Below, in pieces: positions 1-7,311 of a DNA stretch of 64,000 bases (position 1 is the first letter of the stretch; each line of letters begins with the position of its first letter). The notes under the pieces were generated by a model. That model saw only the letters and a program-made list of their open reading frames with translations. It was not told the DNA's origin and did not search any database. The position numbers and the translations under genes were made by a program. The DNA comes from an uncultured Muribaculaceae bacterium (GTDB lineage Bacteria > Bacteroidota > Bacteroidia > Bacteroidales > Muribaculaceae), in assembly GCA_944321875.1 (NCBI GenBank), contig CALUMX010000009.1, positions 1 through 64,000 on the forward strand, written 5' to 3'.

Positions 1-656
1 CAGCGCAGCAGGTTGGCACGCAGGGAGAGATGATAATCAGTTGGTGTTTTGGTTTCCGACGGCATGTCGGCAAGTGTGTTTTGTTGAGCGGCTTTCTCAG
101 CTTCTGCCTTTTCAGCGGCAAGTCGGGCTTCTTCCGCCTTGCGCTGCTCTTCGGCAAGCCGTTCCTGTTCGGCACGCTTCTCGGCTTCCAGTCGTTCGGC
201 TTCCGCCTTGCGTCGTGCTTCCGCTTCCGCATCCGTCGCGGCTGTTTCCTTTACCGGTACCGTCATGCGCACAGTGACAAAGTCTCCCTCTGTCGCATGG
301 TTGCGGGTGATAAAGTTTTCTTCCTTGATTTCCGCACGGATAATCAGTTCGGATTTCACACGGTTGGCACGGATGCGGGCTGTGGCCAGATTGTCGGCTT
401 CACTACCCAGCGAGTTGCAGTAACCGTCAACCTGTAACGGCAGCTTGCCGTCAAGAATTGTGGCTTTGTTTTTTTCGATACACTCCAGCAGGCGGACAAG
501 CTCTGTGTCATTCCCATTCCAAGGCACATAGAACATATCTTCCCTTGGCACGAAGCGGAAGGTGTAGGTCGTGTCTGCTTTCTGCTGCGCAAGAGCCGGG
601 AAAGTCATTGCCGTCAGCCACAAAAGCAGAGTAAAAATAGTGATTTTTCTGCTCAT
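1..656 (-). CDS. DUF3575-type protein with OmpA-like N-terminus (partial, C-terminus off window)
   Basis: The reading frame runs from an ATG at 656 down to the window edge with no stop. It begins with a signal peptide (about residues 1-23, ending ALAQ), followed by an OmpA-like segment that starts near FRFVPREDMFYVPW and contains GYCNSLGSEADN and ATARIRANRVKSELI. A long charged Ala/Glu/Arg coiled-coil linker follows (about residues 140-190), and the visible end, YHLSLRANLLR, matches the typical beginning of a DUF3575 beta-barrel domain. Proteins of this kind lie in the outer membrane or periplasm of Bacteroidales, often near fimbrial or surface-adhesin clusters; that role is inferred here because the downstream neighbours are not visible. 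The domain assignment is by motif recognition only. Confidence 0.75.
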   Translation of the reverse strand, partial: MSRKITIFTLLLWLTAMTFPALAQQKADTTYTFRFVPREDMFYVPWNGNDTELVRLLECIEKNKATILDGKLPLQVDGYCNSLGSEADNLATARIRANRVKSELIIRAEIKEENFITRNHATEGDFVTVRMTVPVKETAATDAEAEARRKAEAERLEAEKRAEQERLAEEQRKAEEARLAAEKAEAEKAAQQNTLADMPSETKTPTDYHLSLRANLLR

Positions 657-865
657 ATAAATTTTTAATTAGATGATGTTGCTATCAGAATCAGTTAAAT
701 CCAAATCGGTTATTAGAACTCCCTATATTCAAATTTGGTTAGAAATACGGACGTTTAGCCGTCTTAACACTATCATTGGTGTCTTATTGGGGTTAAACTT
801 CATGGCATAAAGTAAATAAAAAATTATTAAAATCATGTGCGTCAAATGTCTAAAAAATAGAAAAA

Positions 866-945
866 TTGTTGTTTAGGCACATTTTTGTTGTTTAGGCACA
901 TTTCAAAATTGTTGTTTGAGCACATTTTGTTGTTTAGGCACATTT
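866..945. repeat. Four tandem 19-bp repeats (TTGTTGTTTAGGCACATTT)
   Basis: Four direct copies lie at 866-884, 885-903, 909-927 and 928-945. The third differs at two bases (TTTGAG for TTTAGG), follows a 5-bp spacer, and the fourth lacks the first T. The array sits about 210 bp upstream of the DUF3575 gene in the 657-1040 gap, which otherwise shows no gene. The core TTTAGGCACA recurs as one arm of a palindrome at 36211-36239. An array of protein-binding sites is one possibility; expression control of the DUF3575 gene is inference. Confidence 0.85.
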
Positions 946-1029
946 AGGAGAGCTATGCGTGGGTAGGAACGTGCCGGCCTGTGACCATTGTCCGGACAGC
1001 AATATGATGAAATAAGGTTCTTGCTGCTT

Positions 1030-1066
1030 GGAAAAAGAAACCGCCCCGTGAATGCTCACGGGGCGG
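1030..1066 (-). terminator. Rho-independent terminator of the zinc-ribbon gene
   Basis: An 11-bp GC-rich stem (CCGCCCCGTGA / TCACGGGGCGG, loop ATGC) at 1041-1066 is followed on the minus strand by TTTCTTTTT. It ends the 1094-2956 minus-strand pair. Confidence 0.85.
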
Positions 1067-1093
1067 TTGTGCGTTCTGTCTGTGCGGGGCGGT

Positions 1094-1861
1094 TTAGATG
1101 TCCTCGCTTACGCCGGCGAGTGCCGGGTCGATGAGTATACGTCCGCAGTATTCGCAAACGATGATTTTCTTGTGCATCTTGATTTCTACCTGACGCTGTG
1201 CCGGGATGCGGTTGAAACATCCACCGCAGGCGTTACGCTGTACGTAAACAATGCCCAGACCGTTGCGGGCGTTGCTACGGATGCGCTTAAAAGCCTTGAG
1301 CAGACGCGGCTCGATTTTCTCCTCGAGAGCCTTAGCCGTTTCGAGCAGCTTCTCCTCGTCCTGCTTTGTCTCGGAGATGATTTCGTTCAACTCGCTTTTC
1401 TTCTCGGCGAGGATGTGGGTGTTGTCCTCGAGCAAGTTCTTGGCGCTTTCCATTTCAGCGAGCTTGCGGTTAGCCTGCTCTGTATATTCACGGATACGCT
1501 TTTCGCAAAGCTCAATCTCGAGTTGCTTGAAGCCGATTTCCTTAGCGAGGAAGTCAAACTCCTTGTTGTTGCGTACGCTGTTCTGCTGTTCCGTGTATTT
1601 AGCGATAGCGTCCTGAGCCTGTTGGATTTCCACCTTCTTTGCGCTCGCGCTCTTTCTCAATTCCTCTGCCTCAGCCTGGAATTTCTTGATGCGTTCCTGC
1701 AGGCCGGCGATTTCATCGTCGAGGTCGCTCACTTCCAGCGGGAGTTCGCCGCGGAGAGTCTTGATACGGTCGATTTCGGAAAGAATAGTTTGCAACTGAT
1801 AGAGGGTTGTCAGACGTTCTTCTACAGAAAGACCTTTTTCCTTGTTTTGCTCTGTTGTCAT
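1094..1861 (-). CDS. C4 zinc-ribbon coiled-coil protein (zf-RING_7 / CT398-like)
   Basis: The 255-residue protein is predicted to be a long antiparallel coiled coil (about residues 10-190, rich in Glu, Lys, Leu) ending in a C4 zinc ribbon: CGGCFNRIP and, about 20 residues on, CEYCGRIL give two CxxC pairs. This architecture matches the zf-RING_7 (PF02591) family, annotated as putative nucleic-acid-binding proteins of unknown role. It starts 3 bp after the stop of the NIF3-like gene and is very probably co-transcribed with it, an arrangement common in Bacteroidota. A strong terminator follows. Function beyond zinc binding is not established by the sequence. Confidence 0.85.
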   Translation of the reverse strand: MTTEQNKEKGLSVEERLTTLYQLQTILSEIDRIKTLRGELPLEVSDLDDEIAGLQERIKKFQAEAEELRKSASAKKVEIQQAQDAIAKYTEQQNSVRNNKEFDFLAKEIGFKQLEIELCEKRIREYTEQANRKLAEMESAKNLLEDNTHILAEKKSELNEIISETKQDEEKLLETAKALEEKIEPRLLKAFKRIRSNARNGLGIVYVQRNACGGCFNRIPAQRQVEIKMHKKIIVCEYCGRILIDPALAGVSEDI

Positions 1862-1864
1862 AAT

Positions 1865-2956
1865 CTATATAAGTTTTATTGTATTTGTTTCTTTCGCCAA
1901 TTCGATGCGGAGCGACGGGAATTCTGCCGACAGGATGTCGTGGAAAATCTCCTTCGTGCAGCTCTCGCTCTCAAAGTGTCCGATGTCGGCCAGCATTATC
2001 TTGCCCGCGTTTTCCGTGAAGTCGTGATACTTCAGGTCGCCCGTAACGTAGATGTCGGCTCCGGCAGCCAGAGCGTCGCCGATGAGAAAGGCACCGCTGC
2101 CTCCGCAGAGGGCCACGCGGCTGATGCGCCGGTTGAGCTCGCCGCAGTAGCGTACGGCCGGACATCCGAATACGGATTTCAGATTTTCCAGGAATTCTCC
2201 GGCGGTTGTCTCGCCGATGTTGCCGACGGCTCCGCTTCCCGCATAGCGGTCGGCGTTTTCAAGCGGAATGATGTCGTAGGCCGGTTCCTCGTAGGGGTGC
2301 GCCTTGAGCATGGCGGCTGTCACCTTCCCGAGCAGGGAGCGGTGGAGTATGGCCTCGATGCGCGTTTCCGGCTCGTGGTGGATGCTGCCTTCCTGTCCGA
2401 CAAACGGGCGGGCACCGCTGAGCGCCCGGAACGAGCCGGTGCCTTCCATCGTGTAGGTGCAGGAGTCGTAATCGCCGATTCTGCCGGCTCCGGCTTCCGT
2501 CATGGCCTGCTTCACGGCCTCGCTGTGGGTCGACGGAGCGAAGACAACGAGCTTGAGAAGCGTGGACCGTTGAGGCTGCAGCACTTCCACGTCGGTCATG
2601 CCGAGCTTGGCGGCCATGCGTGCCGATACGCCCCGCCTTGCGTTGTCGAGGTTGGTGTGGGCGGAGTAGATGGCGATGTCGTTTTTGACGGCAGATATGA
2701 GAATCCTGCCCGTTGAGGAGGCGGGAGTCAGCGTCTTGATACCTTTAAAAAGAAGGGGATGATGGGAAATGATAAGGTTACACCCAAGGCTTGCTGCCTC
2801 TTCGACCGTCTGTTCCGACACATCGAGCGTGAGGAGCACTCCCTTACAGTCCTTTGTCACATCGCCTGCCTGCAATCCTGAGTTGTCGTAGCTTTCCTGG
2901 AGGGCGCGAGGGGCAAAGGCTTCAATCGCGTTAATAACACAGCGAATATCCATCAA
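1865..2956 (-). CDS. NIF3-like dinuclear metal center protein (YqfO/YbgI family)
   Basis: The 363-residue protein matches the long bacterial NIF3 form: an N-terminal half with the metal-binding motif SHHPLLFKG and SAHTNLDN, a central inserted domain of roughly 100 residues resembling the PII/CutA-like insert of YqfO, and a C-terminal half with GGSGAFLI, YVTGDLKYHDF and GHFESE that supplies the remaining metal ligands. Family members form toroidal hexamers with a two-metal site; proposed activities such as GTP cyclohydrolase-like hydrolysis are unsettled. A -7 box lies directly upstream on the minus strand. The zinc-ribbon gene follows 3 bp downstream. Confidence 0.92.
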   Translation of the reverse strand: MMDIRCVINAIEAFAPRALQESYDNSGLQAGDVTKDCKGVLLTLDVSEQTVEEAASLGCNLIISHHPLLFKGIKTLTPASSTGRILISAVKNDIAIYSAHTNLDNARRGVSARMAAKLGMTDVEVLQPQRSTLLKLVVFAPSTHSEAVKQAMTEAGAGRIGDYDSCTYTMEGTGSFRALSGARPFVGQEGSIHHEPETRIEAILHRSLLGKVTAAMLKAHPYEEPAYDIIPLENADRYAGSGAVGNIGETTAGEFLENLKSVFGCPAVRYCGELNRRISRVALCGGSGAFLIGDALAAGADIYVTGDLKYHDFTENAGKIMLADIGHFESESCTKEIFHDILSAEFPSLRIELAKETNTIKLI

Positions 2957-2971
2957 TAACTATTACGGGTG

Positions 2972-2979
2972 CAAAGTTA
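2972..2979 (-). promoter_or_regulatory. -7 box (TAACTTTG) for the NIF3/zinc-ribbon operon
   Basis: TAACTTTG on the minus strand matches the Bacteroidota TAnnTTTG -7 element and lies 15 bp before the NIF3 start codon. A matching -33 element was not clear. Confidence 0.6.
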
Positions 2980-3070
2980 GTGATATTTCTTGAAAAATGG
3001 AGCAGTAGCCGTTGTGATTTTTTTGCAACTCGTCCGCTTTCTGCCTTACGGCTTGTGTTTTGCCCGGAAA

Positions 3071-3106
3071 AAGGAAAGCCCTTCGCCGATGGCGGAGGGC
3101 TTTTCC
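3071..3106 (-). terminator. Terminator of the alpha-amylase gene
   Basis: An inverted repeat with arms AAAGCCCTTCGCC and GGCGGAGGGCTTT and a GAT loop (one mismatch) is followed on the minus strand by a T-rich tract. It lies about 20 bp past the amylase stop. Confidence 0.75.
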
Positions 3107-3127
3107 TTGTATGAAGTCGGTGACCGG

Positions 3128-5251
3128 TTACTTCTTCAGAATCTTGCCTTGAGCGGCGGTGTTGTCGGTGAAGACAACGCGGTAGATGTAGAAACCGTTG
3201 TCGAGTGACTCAAGGTTGATTTCGCTTGTGCCGTATGCCTGTGCGTTCAGCGCGCCGCTGGCGTTGTATACGTAGATGGCCTTGACGTCCTTGCTTGCGC
3301 TGACGCAGAGACGGTCAGTCACAGGGTTCGGGTAGACGCTGACGCTGGTGTTGCCGGCCTCGATGCCTTCCACTCCGGCGAAGTCATCGGTTACGTCGGT
3401 TACCGTGATGCTCTTGCCTGAATCGGAGTCGAGCGTGAAGTAGTAGGCTCCCAGCTCCAGGTCCTTGATGTCGACAGTCTGGTCGGTACCGTTGTTGAAA
3501 ATGACGTTGACATACTTGACGGATTGGTCAAACTTGTGGTGGTACCATTCCTTTCCGCCCACGGTGACGGTCTCGGTCATCTTGTCGCCCGGCCACGGAG
3601 AGGTGATTTGAGTTTCCACCCATGCGTAGAGGTTGATGGTGCTCCATGATTCCGGTTTCTGAACGTAGACCTCAATCGGGTCTGCTGTAGTGCGGTAGAT
3701 GGCGCTCTTGATGCCGGAGGCAATCTTGTCGCCGTCGAAAGCTACGGCCTGAAGACGGCAGCTTTCGCTGATGGCAACGCTTTCGCCTGATTTGATTTTC
3801 GTACCGTTGCTGAGCGACGGAGTCGTGCCGTCGGTCGTGTAGACGATTGACGGATTCTCGAACTTCTCGGCGTTGTCAATGCTGATTTTCACCGTTACGC
3901 CACCGATGTAGGTGCCGCCGTCGGGAGAGAAGGAGAGTTGGGCGCGGTTTTCTTCCAAATCCTTGACAGCCACTTTCGTCCAGATGGTGTAGAGGCCGTT
4001 GCCGGCTTTCTTGTCATCGGCGGTGTAGCCTGCAGGAATGTAAGAGTTGTCGCGGCCCACTTTGATGTAGACGTCGCCGTTGTCGCCTGTCACTTTCGCT
4101 ACGATGTAGGTCTGAGTGTTGACGAGCACTTCCATGACGCTCTGGTTGCTGATGCCTGCTGACTTACGGATGGCAATCAGGTTCTTGAGCGCGTCCTTGT
4201 GCTCCAGCCAGTGTGCGAGGAATACGCAAGGCGTACCCGGAGAGCAGAGCATGAAGGCGTTGGCTGCCTCCACATCGCCCGTAAACTTGCCGCCTTCGCG
4301 GTAGGTGTCGTGGTTGTCGACAAACGTTACGGCGTAACGCTGATAAGTGTCCATGTGAACAAGTCCGGCCGGCTGGTCGATGCTGCCGTTGCGCTTCCAG
4401 AGCAGCTTGGAGAAATCGTAGTATTTGAACGCGTCGTTCAGCGCATACTTGAACGGGAAGTCGAACGCTGCCGATGTGCGGCCCGTGCGGTCAATCCAGC
4501 TGGTGATGTTGTCGTAGTTGTCCCAGTATTCGCCAACGGAGAATTGAGCCTTTGCCGACTCGTTGTAGATTTTGGTGTATTCCGGCGCATAGCCTTTCAC
4601 CATGTCATAGCGCCATCCCACATAGCCGAAATCGTTTTTCAGGCAGTCAAGGTAGGCGCAGATGTTCTCCTGTACCACAGGATTGGTGTGGTCGAGGTCG
4701 CGGCAGCCGTCGAAGTTGTCGCCTGTGTCAGGCTTTCCGGTCGGTTTCGGCTGTCCGGCGGCGTTGGCCATCTCGTCGTTGCTGCAGATGGCATCCAGAC
4801 CGAGCTGATAGGTCTTTCCGTTGTATTCCTCGGCAGGGAAGTCATACCAGTTGGTCGCGCCGTTGCGGTGGTTGACCACGACGTCCTCGATGAGGCCTGT
4901 TCCGAATTGCTTGTAGGTTGAAATCATCGTGCGGAGCTGGTCTTCGGTTCCGAATGATGAATTGTGGTTGGTAAACCAGTAGACAGGATTGTAGCCCATG
5001 CTTGGGTTGGAGCCTGACTGTCCGCTGTTGGGCACCCAAATCAGGTCAAAGTAAGCAGAAAGTTCAGCGGCTTGTGCCGTCAGCGATTCCCAGCTGGCAT
5101 CGTCGTATGCATCCCAGTAAAAACCCTGCAACATTACCCCTTTGTAGCTTGCGGGCCATGCATATTCTCCTTCGGCCTTTGCTTTCGGAGCTACCAACAA
5201 CAACACTGTTACGATGGAAAGGAAAAATTTCCAACTAATAAATTTACTCAT
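3128..5251 (-). CDS. Secreted GH13 alpha-amylase with starch-binding module and T9SS sorting tail
   Basis: The 707-residue product carries a signal peptide (residues 1 to about 27, ending APKAKAEG). The GH13 barrel shows EDVVVNHRN, the nucleophile Asp216 in RYDMVKGY, the acid/base Glu241 in SVGEYWD and Asp315 in FVDNHDTYR, so the triad is intact. A CHB_HEX-type Ig-like segment follows (SPDGGTYIGGV), then a CBM26-like starch-binding module (INLYAWVE, SPWPGDKM), then a type IX secretion C-terminal domain (VYPNPVTDRL ending GKILKK). I chose the ATG at 5251 rather than the in-frame ATG at 5290 because the latter overlaps the -7 box and would bury the signal peptide. The enzyme should hydrolyse alpha-1,4-glucans outside the cell. 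It is monocistronic, with no SusCD pair beside it. Confidence 0.93.
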   Translation of the reverse strand: MSKFISWKFFLSIVTVLLLVAPKAKAEGEYAWPASYKGVMLQGFYWDAYDDASWESLTAQAAELSAYFDLIWVPNSGQSGSNPSMGYNPVYWFTNHNSSFGTEDQLRTMISTYKQFGTGLIEDVVVNHRNGATNWYDFPAEEYNGKTYQLGLDAICSNDEMANAAGQPKPTGKPDTGDNFDGCRDLDHTNPVVQENICAYLDCLKNDFGYVGWRYDMVKGYAPEYTKIYNESAKAQFSVGEYWDNYDNITSWIDRTGRTSAAFDFPFKYALNDAFKYYDFSKLLWKRNGSIDQPAGLVHMDTYQRYAVTFVDNHDTYREGGKFTGDVEAANAFMLCSPGTPCVFLAHWLEHKDALKNLIAIRKSAGISNQSVMEVLVNTQTYIVAKVTGDNGDVYIKVGRDNSYIPAGYTADDKKAGNGLYTIWTKVAVKDLEENRAQLSFSPDGGTYIGGVTVKISIDNAEKFENPSIVYTTDGTTPSLSNGTKIKSGESVAISESCRLQAVAFDGDKIASGIKSAIYRTTADPIEVYVQKPESWSTINLYAWVETQITSPWPGDKMTETVTVGGKEWYHHKFDQSVKYVNVIFNNGTDQTVDIKDLELGAYYFTLDSDSGKSITVTDVTDDFAGVEGIEAGNTSVSVYPNPVTDRLCVSASKDVKAIYVYNASGALNAQAYGTSEINLESLDNGFYIYRVVFTDNTAAQGKILKK

Positions 5252-5287
5252 AAGAAAATAGGTATTAAATTGTTTATTAAAGCAAGG

Positions 5288-5295
5288 CAAAGGTA
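5288..5295 (-). promoter_or_regulatory. -7 box (TACCTTTG) of the amylase gene
   Basis: TACCTTTG on the minus strand lies 36 bp upstream of the chosen start, with a weaker -33-like TTGG about 19 bp further upstream. It fixes the amylase start at 5251. Confidence 0.65.
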
Positions 5296-5403
5296 ATGTA
5301 TTTTAGAGGACTATCCAATGGCTTGGATTATAAAAAATATAGTCAATTGGTTAAAAAAGAATGGATTCTTGGTCGGATTCCGACACTCCCGGCGGTGCCG
5401 CTT

Positions 5404-5434
5404 TTTGTAGTTTGGCAATTAATCTCTAAATTTG
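5404..5434 (+). promoter_or_regulatory. Consensus Bacteroidota promoter (TTTG-N19-TAAATTTG)
   Basis: TTTG at 5404-5407 and TAAATTTG at 5427-5434 are separated by 19 bp, the canonical spacing. The element stands 25 bp before the PCMD gene start. Confidence 0.8.
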
Positions 5435-5459
5435 AAGCCGGATTTTTGATTTTTTTGAC

Positions 5460-6419
5460 ATGAAAAGAATGTTGTTTTCAATCTGTCTGGCTGTGGCTGC
5501 GCTGTCAGGCCTGGCAGAAACAAAAGAGAAGGTCGCTTATGGCGATTTCGAACAGTGGATTACCCGCTATATCCATGAGTCGTCAGTGATTGGAGGCAAG
5601 ACCCGAACTCTTTATGAAATTGGACCGACTACCACAATCGACGGAAATAAGGCTTATTCCAATATGGGAGGTTCACCGTGGGCCACTTCCAACGTCTATG
5701 CGAAGGTAGCCGGAGTGGTAAAGGGCAGCAACGCTGTTTTCCCCGACAAGCGTACCGCCTCCAACAAGTGCGTGAAGCTCAGCACGATTATGGAGAAAGT
5801 GAAGGCGCTCGGCATTATCAATATGGACGTGCTCGTTTCCGGAAGTATCTATCTGGGCAAGATGGTCGAGCCGGTGAGCAGCACGAAAAATCCTTACAGC
5901 AAGCTCGATATGAGCACGCCGTTCACCAAACGTCCGAAATATCTCGAATACGACTATAAGGTGCTGATTCCGAAGAATACACCGATGATTTATTCCAGCG
6001 GTTTCGGCAAGAAAAAGACGCTGACAGGCCGCCAGAATGCCTGCGAGGTTTTCGTCCTGCTGCAACGCCGTTGGGAAGACGCGGAGGGTAACATCTACGC
6101 CAAGCGCGTGGGTACGGGCCGCGAGCGTTTCACGCAGAGCTCTTCGGGTTGGGTCAACGGACACCGCCTGCGCATCTATTACGGCAACATCGTGGGACAG
6201 CCTTACTACAAGGACTATATGAACCTCGTTTCGTCCAGCCGTCCTTACTATGCACGCAACAGCAAAGGCAAGCTCGTTCCGGTGCAGGAAGTGGGATGGG
6301 ACAGCCCGGTTGCCAAGCCTACGCACATCATCATGATGTTCTCTGCCGGTTGCGGTACAGCCTATGAGGGTACCATCGGCCAGACATTGTGGGTCGACAA
6401 CGTTTCATTCGTCTATTAA
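5460..6419 (+). CDS. PCMD-domain secreted protein
   Basis: The 319-residue protein has a short signal peptide (about residues 1-19, ending SGLAE) and a body that fits the PCMD family (PF13201, putative carbohydrate metabolism domain): YGDFEQW near the start, a central TPFTKRPKYLEYDYKV strand pattern, and the family-typical end GTIGQTLWVDNVSFVY. PCMD proteins are surface or periplasmic beta-sandwich proteins of Bacteroidota thought to bind glycans; no catalytic residues are known. It has its own consensus promoter and a strong terminator, so it is a single-gene unit divergent from the amylase. A shared role in glucan use is inference from adjacency. Confidence 0.72.
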   Translation: MKRMLFSICLAVAALSGLAETKEKVAYGDFEQWITRYIHESSVIGGKTRTLYEIGPTTTIDGNKAYSNMGGSPWATSNVYAKVAGVVKGSNAVFPDKRTASNKCVKLSTIMEKVKALGIINMDVLVSGSIYLGKMVEPVSSTKNPYSKLDMSTPFTKRPKYLEYDYKVLIPKNTPMIYSSGFGKKKTLTGRQNACEVFVLLQRRWEDAEGNIYAKRVGTGRERFTQSSSGWVNGHRLRIYYGNIVGQPYYKDYMNLVSSSRPYYARNSKGKLVPVQEVGWDSPVAKPTHIIMMFSAGCGTAYEGTIGQTLWVDNVSFVY

Positions 6420-6456
6420 GGTAGCAGAAAATAAAGAAATGGTTAGCTAATGAATT

Positions 6457-6487
6457 TCCCCGGAGGCATGCTTCCGGGGATTTTTTT
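6457..6487 (+). terminator. Terminator of the PCMD gene
   Basis: A CCCCGGA / TCCGGGG stem with an 8-base loop is followed by seven T residues, about 40 bp after the stop. Confidence 0.9.
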
Positions 6488-6598
6488 GTGAATGCAACCG
6501 GTGGCTGATATTGTTACCGACTCCGCAACCTAACGATAAGTTATTAACTACGTGCCGGATAGCTATTTTTTAAAGATTGCCGTCCGGTAAACGTAGGT

Positions 6599-7163
6599 AT
6601 TGTGGAAAAACATCTCTATGGGATTCATAAAATTCAGGTCGATTTGTCACCGGCTTGTAGGGGCGTACCCCAGGTGCGCCCGCCCTGGCAGGGTTGCGGA
6701 AAATAGCGGCATTTTCGGGGGTGTTGTTTCGGGATTATTGGGGTGCGTGTTTTGTTTCGGATTTTCGGGGATTCGGACGCACCGGGGGTACAGTACTGTC
6801 CCAAGGAAAATTTAACATACGATTTTTCCTCATTTTCTGATGTGACAAAGTAGCAGAATGTCAGAGTTCAAAAATTACAAGATGTCCTTCATTAATATTT
6901 GATTTTTCAATATCTCAATTATAATGAGGCTAATATGTCAAGATTGTTATCGGTAAGGTTAACACAACAAATTGATGAGACAGATGATTTGAGCTATTTA
7001 TGTTTCATTTTGCTAATCATGTAAAAACGCAATCTCTGACTTCGTTTCAAAATGTACCGCAACCTATTTACGCACATAAGCAATTGCAATACAATATATT
7101 ATATTCAAATGTTAACAAATCCTTGGGACAGCACTGCACCGGGGGTATGTCCCTACGAGTGGG
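6599..7163. repeat. REP-like inverted-arm element, copy 1 (split by a MITE)
   Basis: The left part (6599-6682) shares long stretches with copy 2 at 13405, including ATTCAGGTCGATTTGTCACC and the arm TGTAGGGGCGTACCCCAGG. The right arm (GGACGCACCGGGGGTA..GTCCCTACGAG) is the approximate reverse complement of the left arm. It is interrupted between 6790 and 7148 by the 346-bp insertion and its duplicated target. The 6488-7298 gap contains this element and no supported gene. Confidence 0.8.
6791..7136. mobile_element. 346-bp MITE-like insertion with terminal inverted repeats and 11-bp target duplication
   Basis: The left end CAGTACTGTCCCAAGGA and the reverse complement of the right end, CAGTGCTGTCCCAAGGA, match at 16 of 17 bases and similarity continues towards TTAAC. 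The element is flanked by an exact 11-bp direct repeat, CACCGGGGGTA, at 6780-6790 and 7137-7147, which lies inside the right arm of a REP-like element whose uninterrupted form exists at 39317. The interior is AT-rich with no coding frame. The target size is compatible with IS4-superfamily transposition; the family is inference, and no transposase is present in the window. Confidence 0.85.
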
Positions 7164-7298
7164 TGTAACGTGCCGTTTGTGGTGGATTTTGGGTGGATTT
7201 TGGGTGGGGTCGGGGTGGAAATGGTGGGCTGGGGACTTCTTTTAGCGTTTTTAGCAAAGCCGTGGAGGAAAATGCGTAATTTTTCCGTGAAATTTCCG

Positions 7299-7306
7299 TA
7301 AATTTG
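7299..7306 (+). promoter_or_regulatory. -7 box (TAAATTTG) abutting the mtaB start
   Basis: TAAATTTG ends 5 bp before the mtaB ATG at 7312, so transcription from it would start at or within a few bases of the codon. Confidence 0.6.
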
Positions 7307-7311
7307 CGGAT

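Noticed and set aside
866-945. CRISPR-like array
   Set aside because: The 19-bp units are directly adjacent or separated by only 5 bp, with no spacers of uniform length and no cas genes.
1052-2716. Long plus-strand open frame over the zinc-ribbon and NIF3 genes
   Set aside because: It is the antisense shadow of two genes with clear motifs on the minus strand; no promoter or recognisable domain.
6600-6815. Short open frame over REP-like DNA
   Set aside because: It lies across repeat arms and the left end of the MITE, with no start signal or family.
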